Part shown: piece by piece, positions 28,078 through 36,477 of the stretch
How the letters are laid out: every line of letters starts with the position of its first letter
Position numbering within the stretch: the first letter of the stretch is position 1
Assembly (NCBI GenBank): GCA_902761635.1
Contig: CACWLG010000026.1
Span: forward strand, 1-64,000
Reading direction: 5' to 3'
Origin: Oscillospiraceae bacterium
Lineage (GTDB): Bacteria > Bacillota > Clostridia > Oscillospirales > Oscillospiraceae
Length of the DNA: 64,000 bases
The notes under the pieces: generated by a model
Told to the model about the DNA's origin: nothing
Databases searched by the model: none
The model's input: only the letters and a program-made list of their open reading frames with translations
Program-made: the position numbers and the translations under genes

Positions 28078-28758
28078 ATGGCTGAAATCCGCCCCATAGC
28101 CTATATGCACAGCGACTTTCCCGAGAAGTTCGGCATCCCGCGCCAGGCCGGGATCGTCCGGGAGCTGGAGAGCCTTGTGGTCTTCGAGCCGGAATACCGG
28201 GACGTGGAAGCCCTGCGCGGGATCGAGGGCTTCAGCCACCTCTGGCTCATCTGGCAGTTTTCCGCGGCGGTGACGGAGCGCTTTTCCCCCACGGTGCGCC
28301 CGCCGCGCCTCGGCGGCAATGTACGCATGGGTGTCTTTGCCACCCGCTCCCCCTTCCGGCCCAACTCCCTGGGGCTGAGCTGCGTGGAGCTCAAGGAGGT
28401 TCAGACGCGCCCAGGTCTCGGCACGGTGCTTGTCGTGCAGGGGGCGGATCTCATGGACGGCACGCCGATCTTCGACATAAAGCCCTATATCCCCTATGCC
28501 GACTGCCATCCTGAGGCAAGCGGAGGCTTTGCCCCGGACGCGGGCGCGACGCTCAAGGTGGAGATCCCGGCGGCACTGCTGGAAAAAATCCCGGCAGACA
28601 AGCGCGCAGCTCTGCGCGGCGTGCTGGCAAACGATCCCCGCCCCCGCTATCAGCAGGATGCCGCGCGCATCTACGCGATGGACTTTGCAAACCTCACGCT
28701 GCGCTTTTGCGTAGAAGGCGATACGCTTCACGTGCGGGAAATTGAAAACCGGCAATAA
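28078..28758 (+). CDS. trmO: TsaA-like tRNA (t6A37) N6-methyltransferase TrmO
   Basis: SAM-dependent methylation of t6A37 in threonine tRNAs, 226 residues. The beta-barrel TsaA domain has GFSHLWLIWQF, GVFATRSPFRPNSLGLS and DIKPYIPYAD. A C-terminal portion of about 70 residues follows (PRPRYQQDAARIYAMDFANL), as in bacterial YaeB/TrmO. SD AAGGAA before ATG 28078. The stop codon is inside the terminator arm. Confidence 0.9.
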   Translation: MAEIRPIAYMHSDFPEKFGIPRQAGIVRELESLVVFEPEYRDVEALRGIEGFSHLWLIWQFSAAVTERFSPTVRPPRLGGNVRMGVFATRSPFRPNSLGLSCVELKEVQTRPGLGTVLVVQGADLMDGTPIFDIKPYIPYADCHPEASGGFAPDAGATLKVEIPAALLEKIPADKRAALRGVLANDPRPRYQQDAARIYAMDFANLTLRFCVEGDTLHVREIENRQ

Positions 28759-28798
28759 AAAACTCCGCCTCGTTTGAGACGGAGTTTTTTATTGCCGG
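28749..28798 (+). terminator. bidirectional terminator between trmO and rplL
   Basis: Long near-perfect inverted repeat CCGGCAATAAAAAACTCCG ... CGGAGTTTTTTATTGCCGG with T-tracts on both strands, between converging genes. Confidence 0.95.
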
Positions 28799-28807
28799 TA
28801 GTATAAA

Positions 28808-29176
28808 TTACTTGAGCTCGACAGTGGCGCCGGCAGCCTCGAGCTGAGCCTTGACAGCCTCGGCATCTTCCTTGGAAACGCCCTCCTTGATCTTGGCGGG
28901 AACGCCTTCGACCAGCTTCTTGGCATCGGCCAGGCCCAGGCCGGTGATGCCGCGGACTTCCTTGATGACGGCGAGCTTCTGAGCACCGAAGCTGGTCATC
29001 ACAACGTCAAACTCGGTCTTCTCTTCGACCACGGGGCCGGCAGCGACAGCGGGGCCGGCAGCGACAGCGGCGGCGGAGACACCGAAGGTATCCTCCAGGG
29101 CGTGAACGAGCTCGCTGAGCTCAAGAACGGTAAGGCCTTTGATCTCTTCGATCATGGCGGCGATTTTTTCACTCAT
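28808..29176 (-). CDS. rplL: 50S ribosomal protein L7/L12
   Basis: Stalk protein that recruits translation factors, 122 residues. The N-terminal dimerisation part ([21 protein letters not shown]) is followed by an A/G hinge and the factor-binding C-terminal domain ([27 protein letters not shown]). The ATG at 29174-29176 has a GGAGG SD. Confidence 0.98.
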   Translation of the reverse strand: MSEKIAAMIEEIKGLTVLELSELVHALEDTFGVSAAAVAAGPAVAAGPVVEEKTEFDVVMTSFGAQKLAVIKEVRGITGLGLADAKKLVEGVPAKIKEGVSKEDAEAVKAQLEAAGATVELK

Positions 29177-29215
29177 GTTATTTTCCTCCAATAAAAATCT
29201 TTTTGGGTGTGCCGA

Positions 29216-29743
29216 TTATTCGGCTTCTGCGGGGGCTTCTGCGGAGCCGCCCTTCTGCTCGAGAATCTGACCGAGGCAAACGGCCAGGCCGGTGATGGGA
29301 GCGATCATGGTGCCGAGGACCTTGGAATACAGCGCGTCCTTGGAACCGAGGGTGGACATCATCTCGATTTCATTGTCGGTCAGGATCTTGCCCTCCATGA
29401 AGGCAGCCTTGACATTGAAACGGTCACCCATCTTCTTGCTGTAGTCAGCAATGATACGGAAGGGAGCGATGGGGTCCTTCTCGGCGGTGGCCAGAGAGGT
29501 GGTGCCGTTGAGGACCTCGTCCAGGCCGCTCATACCCAGCTTGTCCATGGCCTTTCTGGTCAGCGTGTTCTTGACGACAGAGTACTCGACGTCCTCCTTG
29601 CGCAGCTCTGCGCGCAGTGCGGTGTCCTCCGCCACGGTGATGCCGCGGTAATCGACAAGGACGCCTGCGCCTGCGTTCTGGATGCGCTGAGCAAGCGCTT
29701 CGACGATCGCCTGCTTTTCGCTGAGAACCTTTGCGTTAGGCAT
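29216..29743 (-). CDS. rplJ: 50S ribosomal protein L10
   Basis: Base of the ribosomal stalk, binding L7/L12 dimers and 23S rRNA, 175 residues. Family motifs are YRGITVAEDTALRAELRK, VVKNTLTRKA and PITGLAVCLGQI. The SD GGAGGTG precedes the ATG. It forms an operon with rplL, 39 bases apart, under an L10 leader. rplK and rplA are not upstream: a terminator and the galactokinase-like gene precede the promoter. Confidence 0.98.
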   Translation of the reverse strand: MPNAKVLSEKQAIVEALAQRIQNAGAGVLVDYRGITVAEDTALRAELRKEDVEYSVVKNTLTRKAMDKLGMSGLDEVLNGTTSLATAEKDPIAPFRIIADYSKKMGDRFNVKAAFMEGKILTDNEIEMMSTLGSKDALYSKVLGTMIAPITGLAVCLGQILEQKGGSAEAPAEAE

Positions 29744-29901
29744 GTGTGTTTTTCACCTCCACACGATTGAGTTCCGCGCCCAAAAAGAAAGCCCCCGCGT
29801 CAGGAAAACGACGCAAGGACACAAAAACAATCAAGAATCATGTTGATGTCCTCGGCAGGATTTACGGGCAAGCCCACCTGCTGTCTTCGGAGCGCTCGAT
29901 C
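29744..29901 (-). ncRNA. L10 leader (autoregulatory rplJL 5' UTR)
   Basis: The 5' UTR contains CGAAGACAGCAGGTGG ... CCTGCCGAGGAC (29848-29890), the conserved L10-leader core that binds the L10(L12)4 complex and represses the operon. It is followed by an attenuator hairpin. Confidence 0.85.
29782..29818 (-). terminator. attenuator in the rplJL leader
   Basis: On the minus strand CCTTGCGTC / GACGCGGGG pairs (9 bp, two G-U), followed by CTTTCTTTTT. It lies downstream of the L10-binding core, as expected for transcription attenuation. Confidence 0.75.
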
Positions 29902-29930
29902 AATATAGCAGAGAATACGTGCCTTGTCAA
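29902..29930 (-). promoter_or_regulatory. sigma-A promoter of rplJL
   Basis: Perfect TTGACA (29925-29930), 17 bp, TATATT (29902-29907). Confidence 0.88.
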
Positions 29931-29941
29931 TAGTAAGTTGC

Positions 29942-29974
29942 AAGAAAATGGGGGCGCGGCGCGCGCCCCATTTC
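29942..29974 (-). terminator. terminator of the galactokinase-like gene
   Basis: AAATGGGGGCGCG / CGCGCCCCATTT stem directly after the galK-like stop, with T-rich flank on the minus strand. Confidence 0.85.
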
Positions 29975-31054
29975 TTATAACAGTTTGATTTTCATGCACT
30001 TGCCCTTGCCGAAGGATTTTTCCATCTCCGCCTTGTACTCCTCAAAAAGCTCCGACGGCATCAGCGCCTGTACGCAGCCGGCAAAACCGCCGCCATGCAC
30101 GCGCCAGGCGCCGCGGCCCTCGAGAAGCCTGCGGCTCAGCTCCAGGCCCTCCTGCAGCTTCAAATCTCCGGTGGCGCTGGTGACGATGTTGTTCAGCAGC
30201 AGCTCGGAGGAGCGGCCCGACTCGTTCATCAGGCGCATATAGGCCTGCCCGTCCCGGTCCTTCAGCGCGTCGCGCATGAGCAGCACCCGCTCGTTCTCGT
30301 CAAAAAAATGCATGGCGCGGCGCACGGGCCGGTTCGCCGGGTCCCAGCCGCGGCTGCGAAACTCTGCCGGGTCCACATCGCCCAGAACACCCTTGTCAAA
30401 GAGATTGGCGATGTATACCATGTCCGCCGGAATGCGGGCATAGGAGGTGGCAAGCTCGGCATGGCTGCCGCCGGTGTCGGTCAGGCACAGCGTCAGGCCC
30501 ATGCCCTCAAAATCCGCCTCCACCTGCTCAATGTCATTGGTGGCGAGATCCACATAGATGGTCTTGCCCAGCGCACAGGTGAGCTGACTCATCAGGCCGC
30601 AGGGCTTGCCGAAGAAGTGGTTCTCCGCCGACTGGGCGGCGCGGGCGATCACGACGGGCTGCACGGCCCCGTCATTGAAAAGATCGCTGAGGATCTTGCC
30701 GAGCAGCACCGAGAAGGCGGCCGAGGAGCTCAGCCCCGCGCCGGGGGGCAGGGTGCTGCGGATCACGGCGTTGAAGCCGCCGATGTTGAGCCCCAGCTCG
30801 TGAAACGCGGCCAGCATCCCGCGCACCAGTGCCTTGGAGCTGCCAAACTCCGTCGTCCTGGGGGAAAGGTGGTCGATGCGCACGTCGATCGGTTCCTTCT
30901 CCGGCGCGGTGAGATGCACGGTCTTGCCATAGTTTGCCTCGTATTCGGCGCTGATGCCGCGATCAATGGCGGCGGCCAGAACGCGGCCGTTCTGATGGTC
31001 GGTGTGATTGCCGGCAAGCTCAGTCCTGCCAGGCGTAAAGAGCGTTTTAAGCAT
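29975..31054 (-). CDS. galactokinase-family GHMP kinase with altered active site
   Basis: 359 residues, shorter than typical GalK (about 390). The galactokinase signature appears as GRTELAGNHTDHQNG (residues 9-23), with Asn16 where GalK has Glu or Asp contacting galactose. The GHMP ATP loop LPPGAGLSSSAAF (102-114) is intact, and RVHGGGFAGC is the third motif. The loop that normally reads GIMDQ with the catalytic base is CGLMSQ here, so Ser156 replaces the Asp. No galT or galE is nearby. It could phosphorylate another sugar, use another base, or be a regulatory homologue. ATG at 31054. Confidence 0.8.
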   Translation of the reverse strand: MLKTLFTPGRTELAGNHTDHQNGRVLAAAIDRGISAEYEANYGKTVHLTAPEKEPIDVRIDHLSPRTTEFGSSKALVRGMLAAFHELGLNIGGFNAVIRSTLPPGAGLSSSAAFSVLLGKILSDLFNDGAVQPVVIARAAQSAENHFFGKPCGLMSQLTCALGKTIYVDLATNDIEQVEADFEGMGLTLCLTDTGGSHAELATSYARIPADMVYIANLFDKGVLGDVDPAEFRSRGWDPANRPVRRAMHFFDENERVLLMRDALKDRDGQAYMRLMNESGRSSELLLNNIVTSATGDLKLQEGLELSRRLLEGRGAWRVHGGGFAGCVQALMPSELFEEYKAEMEKSFGKGKCMKIKLL

Positions 31055-31081
31055 GGCGCACCACCTAACATTTTTTTACAA

Positions 31082-31110
31082 AGCATACCGCACAAAGCCT
31101 TGAAAGTCAA
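31082..31110 (-). promoter_or_regulatory. sigma-A promoter of the galactokinase-like gene
   Basis: TTGACT (31105-31110), 17 bp, TATGCT (31082-31087). Confidence 0.7.
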
Positions 31111-31170
31111 CCGCTTCCGGAGATTTACCAAAAAATGGGATGCAAAATTTAAAGTCCGTACATAATTGGC

Positions 31171-31199
31171 TTGCACAAGACCGGAGGAGGGGCTATAAT
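31171..31199 (+). promoter_or_regulatory. sigma-A promoter of pncB
   Basis: TTGCAC (31171-31176), 17 bp, TATAAT (31194-31199); ATG is 38 bases downstream. Confidence 0.8.
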
Positions 31200-31237
31200 T
31201 GGAGCAACACTCCACACTGACAACAAGGAGAAATGAT

Positions 31238-32707
31238 ATGAAAACTGCCAACGGCATTAATCTGACCATGCTCTGCGATTTCTATGAGCTGACCATGGGC
31301 AACGGCTATTTCTGCGATGGGATGAAAGACCGGATCTGCTACTTTGACATGTTCTTCCGCAATGTCCCGGACGACGGCGGCTACGCTGTGGCGGCAGGTC
31401 TGGAGCAGATCGTGGACTATGTGCAGAAGCTGCACTTCGATGAGGAGGATATCGCCTATCTGCGGGGCCGCGGCATCTTCAGCGAGGGCTTTCTGGAATA
31501 CTTGAAGAACTTCCGCTTCACCGGCGACATCTGGGCTGTTCCGGAAGGGACGCCCATCTTCCCCATGGAGCCGGTGCTCACGGTCCGTGCCCCTGCCATC
31601 CAGGCCCAGCTTCTGGAGACCTACATGCTTCTGGAATTCAACCACCAGAGCCTGATCAGCACCAAGGCCAGCCGCATCTGCCGCGCTGCCCAGGGCAGGA
31701 CCGTACTGGAGTTCGGCTCACGCCGCGCCCAGGGCATTGCCGGCGCCGTCACCGGGGCGCGCGCGGCCTACATCGGAGGCTGCGCGGGCACGGCCTGCAC
31801 CGTGTCGGACCAGATCTACGGCGTCCCCGCCGCAGGCACCATGGCCCACTCCTGGGTGCAGATGTTCGACACCGAGCTTGACGCTTTCCGCAGCTACTGC
31901 CGCAGCTATCCGAACAACGCTGTGCTGCTGGTGGATACCTACAACACCCTCAAGTCCGGCGTGCCCAACGCCATCCGCGCCTTCAACGAGATTTTGAAGC
32001 CCCAGGGCATTACCAAATGCGGCATCCGCCTGGACTCCGGCGACATGGCCTATCTCACCCAGAAAGCACGCAAGATGCTGGACGAAGCGGGCTGGACCGA
32101 GTGTACCATTACGGTCTCCAACTCCTTGGACGAGCGGCTCATCGCCAACATCATCCAGCAGGGCGCGAAGATCGACTCCTTCGGCGTGGGCGAGCGGCTT
32201 ATCACCTCCAAGAGCAGCCCGGTCTTCGGCGGGGTGTACAAGCTCTGCGCCGTGGAGAGAGACGACGGAAGCATCCTCCCCAAGATCAAGGTCAGCGAGA
32301 ACGTGGGCAAGATCACGAACCCCGGCTTCAAGAAGGTCTACCGCTTCTTCAACCGCGAGACCGGCATGGCCGAGGCGGACTATATCTGCATGCGCGACGA
32401 GACCGTGGATGACACAAAGCCCCTGGAGATCTGCGATCCCTCTGAGAGATGGAAGCGCAAGACCATGGAGAACTTCCGCGCCGTGGAGCTGCAGGTCCCC
32501 GTCTTCCAAAACGGGGAGCTGGTGTACAAGCTGCCCGCCCTCAAGGAGATCAGGACCAACTGCGGCTACCAGATCTCCACACTCTGGCCAGAGGTCAAGC
32601 GTTTTGACAATCCCCACAAATATTACGTGGATCTGTCGCCGAAGCTCATGGCTCTTAAAGACGAGATGCTGGAAGCTCACGGGAGACAGAGCAGAGAAAA
32701 ACGATAA
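31238..32707 (+). CDS. pncB: nicotinate phosphoribosyltransferase
   Basis: Makes nicotinate mononucleotide from nicotinate and PRPP in NAD salvage, 489 residues. Family features are LTMLCDFYELTMGNGYF, LEFGSRRAQG, YIGGCAGTACT, GTMAHSWVQMF and the PRPP-site region IRLDSGDMAYL. SD AAGGAG before ATG 31238. It is followed at 18 bases by the Sel1 protein gene, with no terminator between. Confidence 0.95.
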   Translation: MKTANGINLTMLCDFYELTMGNGYFCDGMKDRICYFDMFFRNVPDDGGYAVAAGLEQIVDYVQKLHFDEEDIAYLRGRGIFSEGFLEYLKNFRFTGDIWAVPEGTPIFPMEPVLTVRAPAIQAQLLETYMLLEFNHQSLISTKASRICRAAQGRTVLEFGSRRAQGIAGAVTGARAAYIGGCAGTACTVSDQIYGVPAAGTMAHSWVQMFDTELDAFRSYCRSYPNNAVLLVDTYNTLKSGVPNAIRAFNEILKPQGITKCGIRLDSGDMAYLTQKARKMLDEAGWTECTITVSNSLDERLIANIIQQGAKIDSFGVGERLITSKSSPVFGGVYKLCAVERDDGSILPKIKVSENVGKITNPGFKKVYRFFNRETGMAEADYICMRDETVDDTKPLEICDPSERWKRKTMENFRAVELQVPVFQNGELVYKLPALKEIRTNCGYQISTLWPEVKRFDNPHKYYVDLSPKLMALKDEMLEAHGRQSREKR

Positions 32708-32725
32708 ACGAAAAGGAGCATCGAC

Positions 32726-33631
32726 ATGAAAAAAGAAATTGCGATCCTGCTTGTATTTTGTATGCTGCTTCCCTTCACCCTCAGCACAGCATTTGCCGAC
32801 AGTGCGCCGACCGTCCAGTCTGCCGAGGAGTTTGAAGCACTGATGCAGAAGGCCCAGAGCGGTGATGCTGCCGCCATGGCTGCCGTGGGCACGGTCTATT
32901 ACCGCGGCAGCTTCCACGCCGGCGTTACCCGCGACTTTGCCCTTGCCCAGGAGTGGTTTGAGAAGGCTGCCGCTGCCGGCAGCAAGGACGTGCTGATGAA
33001 CCTCGCAGGCCTTTATGAAAAGGGCTCCGCCGGGGAGAAGAACCTGGAAAAGGCCTACACCTATTATAAAATGGCAGCTGAGGCGGGCAACGCCGATGCT
33101 GCGGAAAAGCTGAAGGACCCCGCGTTCGCGCTCTATGTATGGAAGGAAAACTCCGCAAAGCTCACCGGCAGGCTCGGCGAGACAACGCTGATCGCCGGCA
33201 GAGACATCCTGCCCTTCTACCTGGATGCGCCGCTTGTGGATTGCAGTGTGATCTCGATGGAGCTGTGCATGCTTGATTACTCCGGCTGGCCCTTCGGCCT
33301 CTATGCCCTCTACGGCATGGATCAGACCGGGAACTGGAAGGAGCTTGGCCGCTTCCAGATCGAAAAGTACCAGGCCGACGGCGAGATCAGGATCTATGAT
33401 TTCCCGCTTGCGGAGCCCGGTACCTTCGTGGCGCTGGCCGTGGTGATCATTGAGGACGGCATGGACTTCACGCTCCACCACTCCGCCGAGTACTATGTGG
33501 ACAAGGCTGCGGTTTCCACCTATTCAGACACCCTGCGTGAGCCGGTGTTCAATCCCTCCGATGAGCAGTTCCCCGTGATCTCCTCCCATGTCTACACCTC
33601 GGCCTACGTAAACCCCTACCCTGCGGGCTAA
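32726..33631 (+). CDS. secreted Sel1-repeat protein
   Basis: 301 residues. The Sec signal peptide (MKKEIAILLVFCMLLPFTLSTAFA) ends near residue 24. Two to three Sel1-like repeats follow (AMAAVGTVYYRG, AQEWFEKAAAAGSKDVLMNLAGLYEKG, AYTYYKMAAEAGNADA). The remaining 170 residues form a beta-rich domain I do not recognise. SD AAGGAG. Function unknown; such proteins usually mediate protein interactions. Confidence 0.75.
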   Translation: MKKEIAILLVFCMLLPFTLSTAFADSAPTVQSAEEFEALMQKAQSGDAAAMAAVGTVYYRGSFHAGVTRDFALAQEWFEKAAAAGSKDVLMNLAGLYEKGSAGEKNLEKAYTYYKMAAEAGNADAAEKLKDPAFALYVWKENSAKLTGRLGETTLIAGRDILPFYLDAPLVDCSVISMELCMLDYSGWPFGLYALYGMDQTGNWKELGRFQIEKYQADGEIRIYDFPLAEPGTFVALAVVIIEDGMDFTLHHSAEYYVDKAAVSTYSDTLREPVFNPSDEQFPVISSHVYTSAYVNPYPAG

Positions 33632-33769
33632 GGCAATACCGCATAATTCGGCAAGAGCAGATCCTGAGAAAATTTGGGTTCTGATAAAGGCACTTTTTCG
33701 CAGATGTACTTTGTGTACCTCAAGAAAAATTTTCCAGGAGATGCCGAAGGCGGATTGTGCGGTGTTGCC
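33632..33769 (+). repeat. MITE-like element copy 3
   Basis: 138 bp from GGCAATACCGCATAATTCGGC to GGATTGTGCGGTGTTGCC, forward orientation, starting directly after the Sel1 stop codon. Compared with copy 4 it lacks about 20 central bases. Confidence 0.85.
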
Positions 33770-33826
33770 CTAAGGATACCCTGCGGCCGCAGCCTTGCCG
33801 GCTGCCCCGCAGAGCTTCAGGAACTT

Positions 33827-33893
33827 ATACTATTCCCCGATAGAAAGCTGACTGCCGAAAGGACTGTCAGATTCCTGTTAGGGGGATAGTATT
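33827..33893. other. possible structured RNA element
   Basis: An outer stem TATACTATTCCCC / GGGGGATAGTAT encloses an inner stem CTGAC (33848-33852) / GTCAG (33866-33870) and a third pairing possibility. There is no T-tract directly after it and no open reading frame. It fills the gap between copy 3 and the terminator at 33921. It does not match a riboswitch class that I recognise. Confidence 0.4.
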
Positions 33894-33920
33894 ACGGGTG
33901 AACAAAAAACGAATAAACAG

Positions 33921-33970
33921 CGGCCCCCGGCGAAATCCGTAGCGTTATACGGTTTCGCCGGGGGCCGTTT
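33921..33970 (-). terminator. terminator of the permease-GGDEF gene (possibly bidirectional)
   Basis: CGGCCCCCGGCGAAA / TTTCGCCGGGGGCCG, a 15-bp perfect stem with a small inner hairpin (CCGTA...TACGG). On the minus strand it is followed by a T-rich run (TGTTTATTCGTTTTTTG). Confidence 0.88.
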
Positions 33971-33978
33971 GTCCTATA

Positions 33979-36216
33979 TCAGTCTCTCACGTCGGCGCCC
34001 AGGTCCTTGAGCTCTTTTTTGCGCTCGTACATATTGCGGTCGGCGCGCTCGAACACGCTGCGGAAGCTGTGATCCTCGCCGGGCGTGTAATCCGCAAGAC
34101 CCAGCGCGGCCACAGGCTCGCGGCTGCCGATGTTCCGGATCACGCTTTGGTTGAGGCTCTCCAGCAGCTCCGCCCTGCGCTGGTAATCCGCGCCCTCCAG
34201 GATTACGGCGAACTCGTCCCCGCCGATACGGAAGACCGGGCTTGACTTGAAGCAGCGGCAGATCATGCTGCAGCCGGAGCGGATGTATTCATCCCCTGCG
34301 CGGTGGCCCTGGGTGTCGTTTATGGTCTTGGTGCCGTTGAGGTCACCGACAATGACGGCAAACGCCTGCACGTCATTTTCGTCAATGCGCCGGTCCATGT
34401 CCGCCTCGCGCTCCACAAAGGCGTGCTTGCTCTTGACGCCGGTCAGCGGATCGGTGTAGGCGAGGCTGCGGGCGGTGCCGAGCTCGCGCCGGGTCTCCTG
34501 GGCACTGCGGCGAAGCTGCGTATAGTTCCAGAGCATGGCGGCCATGGACAGAGCGAAGAGGCCCAGCACCGAAAAGCTCACCTTCAAAATGAGCTGATGG
34601 AAATTCGCGATCTCGTTCATAAGGAAAGGATCGCTGGTGTAGGTGGTCTCGGTGAGCTGCCGCGCGCCGTAGTAATTGTGCACGGTCAGCAGGGTGGAAA
34701 GGGTGCCGCGCTCATAGACCTTGCCCATCCATACCACAGCCATGAATACGATCATCGACAGCAGGCCGACCCAGACATGGATGGCGCTGTCAAAACGGTG
34801 GTTGGCATCGTTGAGGTTGATGCGGTGAAAGTAGAAAAGCCCCAGCATGGACCAGAGGATGAAGATGAAGTAGGACTCCGTCTCCATGGAGACGCCGAAA
34901 AGCAGGTTCGGCAGCAGCAGGAAGAAGGCGAACAGCACCATCACAAAAAGCCCCAGCCCGCCGCACACGGTCTCCCGGGGCGCGCTCTCCCGCAGGCCGA
35001 CTTTGAGCGCCGCGGCAGACACGAAGCCGTAGACGATGGTGGCGCCGACCGTGGTCACGTCCACGATCCAGCCGATGCAGGTGCGCCCGAGGAAGGGGAT
35101 GAAAAGCGACACGGCGGCCACGATGAAAATGGCGTTCACTGGCAGTCCCTGGGGAGAGAGTATTGCCGCCCGTGCCGGCAGGATGCGGTCCTTCGCGAGG
35201 GCGTAGAAAAGGCGGCTCAGGGCGTAGGTGTTGCCGATGAGGCTCGTGAAGATCAGCGCCAGCAAACTCAGCATCAGCAGCCAGACGCCGGTGCTGCCGA
35301 GATAATGCTGCGCGGCATAGAAGGCGGGCAGGCCCTTGATGCCGGAGATATTGTCCAGATCCCGGATGTAGGCCAGCCAGTTTTCATACTCCGGCGGAAA
35401 AGCCGAGACGGACAGGAGCGTCACGAAGACATAGAGAAACGTGGTGATGATGACGGAGACTGTCAGCACACGGAAGCTGCGCTTGACGGGAAAGCTGAAT
35501 TCCTCCGCCGCATGGGTGATGTTCTCAAAGCCGATAAAGGCCCAGGGGGAAATAAAGGCGATGCGCGCCACCTGCTGGAGAATATCGGCGTCAGGGATAA
35601 AGCGGGGCTCGATCTCCTTTAAGCCGCCGGCGAAGGCCGCCGCAAAAAAGCAGACGCTGATGCCGAGAATGAACACCAAAGCCAGCACGGCGTTCAGGCG
35701 CAGAGAGAGCCTGCCGTGCATCATGCTCAGCAGGGAAAAGCCCAGGATCGCAAGGATCGACAGCAGCGCCTCTCCAAGCCAGACCTCATATCCGAAGAGC
35801 GTGTAAAGCCGGCCGAAGCGAAACACATCCCCGAAAAAATAGCGGGCAAAGAGCGGCAGGCTGGTGGCGTTGGCCCAGAGAATGGCGAGGTAGGTGAGGC
35901 TCAGAAACCAGGCGACCAGGAAGCCGTCCCCGTGGTCAAAGATGTTTTTGACATAGCTGTACACGCCGCCCGCCTCGGGGCAGCGGCGCATCAGGTCATA
36001 GTAGTTTGCCGCGATGATGAGCATCACCAGCGCGCCGATGCCCATGCCGAGGGCGCTGCCCACAGGCCCGGCGCCGGCAAGATAGGTGTTGCTGGTAATG
36101 ACAAAGGAGCCCCAGCCGATGCTGGTGCCGATGGAAAGGGCCCAGGCCAGCAGCGGAGAGATATGGCGCTGCAGCCGCTCTCCTGCGCCGGTATATCCGC
36201 TTGGTCTTTTTGCCAC
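33979..36216 (-). CDS. APC-family amino-acid permease fused to a diguanylate cyclase (GGDEF)
   Basis: 745 residues. Residues 1 to about 440 form an APC-superfamily permease: WALSIGTSIGWGSFVI is the substrate-binding TM1 break, and about twelve TMs follow. Two more TMs (near 475-490 and 545-565) bracket an extracytoplasmic loop of roughly 50 residues. A short coiled region leads to a GGDEF domain from about 575: YTDPLTGVKSKHAF, GDLNGTKTINDTQGHRAGDEY, and RIGGDEF with GGDEF at 665-669. The metal and catalytic residues are present. The inhibitory RxxD site is absent (FKSS at that place). GTG start at 36216 with SD AAGGAG. It probably couples amino-acid sensing or transport to c-di-GMP synthesis. 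Confidence 0.9.
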   Translation of the reverse strand: MAKRPSGYTGAGERLQRHISPLLAWALSIGTSIGWGSFVITSNTYLAGAGPVGSALGMGIGALVMLIIAANYYDLMRRCPEAGGVYSYVKNIFDHGDGFLVAWFLSLTYLAILWANATSLPLFARYFFGDVFRFGRLYTLFGYEVWLGEALLSILAILGFSLLSMMHGRLSLRLNAVLALVFILGISVCFFAAAFAGGLKEIEPRFIPDADILQQVARIAFISPWAFIGFENITHAAEEFSFPVKRSFRVLTVSVIITTFLYVFVTLLSVSAFPPEYENWLAYIRDLDNISGIKGLPAFYAAQHYLGSTGVWLLMLSLLALIFTSLIGNTYALSRLFYALAKDRILPARAAILSPQGLPVNAIFIVAAVSLFIPFLGRTCIGWIVDVTTVGATIVYGFVSAAALKVGLRESAPRETVCGGLGLFVMVLFAFFLLLPNLLFGVSMETESYFIFILWSMLGLFYFHRINLNDANHRFDSAIHVWVGLLSMIVFMAVVWMGKVYERGTLSTLLTVHNYYGARQLTETTYTSDPFLMNEIANFHQLILKVSFSVLGLFALSMAAMLWNYTQLRRSAQETRRELGTARSLAYTDPLTGVKSKHAFVEREADMDRRIDENDVQAFAVIVGDLNGTKTINDTQGHRAGDEYIRSGCSMICRCFKSSPVFRIGGDEFAVILEGADYQRRAELLESLNQSVIRNIGSREPVAALGLADYTPGEDHSFRSVFERADRNMYERKKELKDLGADVRD

Positions 36217-36272
36217 TTTCCGTCACGCTCCTTTTCCAATCTGTCGAAGGCTGTCCAAAGGGAATTTTGATT

Positions 36273-36281
36273 ATTATATCA
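36273..36281 (-). promoter_or_regulatory. extended -10 promoter of the permease-GGDEF gene
   Basis: TGATATAAT on the minus strand (TGn plus perfect -10); the -35 region is poor. The leader would be about 50 bases. Confidence 0.6.
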
Positions 36282-36477
36282 TATGCATTTGCATTCTGTA
36301 CAGTGCCCATATGAAATAAGTTAAAAAATCAACAAAAAAAGGAAGAAAAATGGGCCTGAAACAAAGCATGGACAGAAAGCGGGCAGAACTTCGTGAGACG
36401 GAATATATGGTTTTCGGGGGTCACGCCGGCCGTCAGCCTCCGAGGTTTTGCATTTATATGCGTTTTTACCGAGCCTG

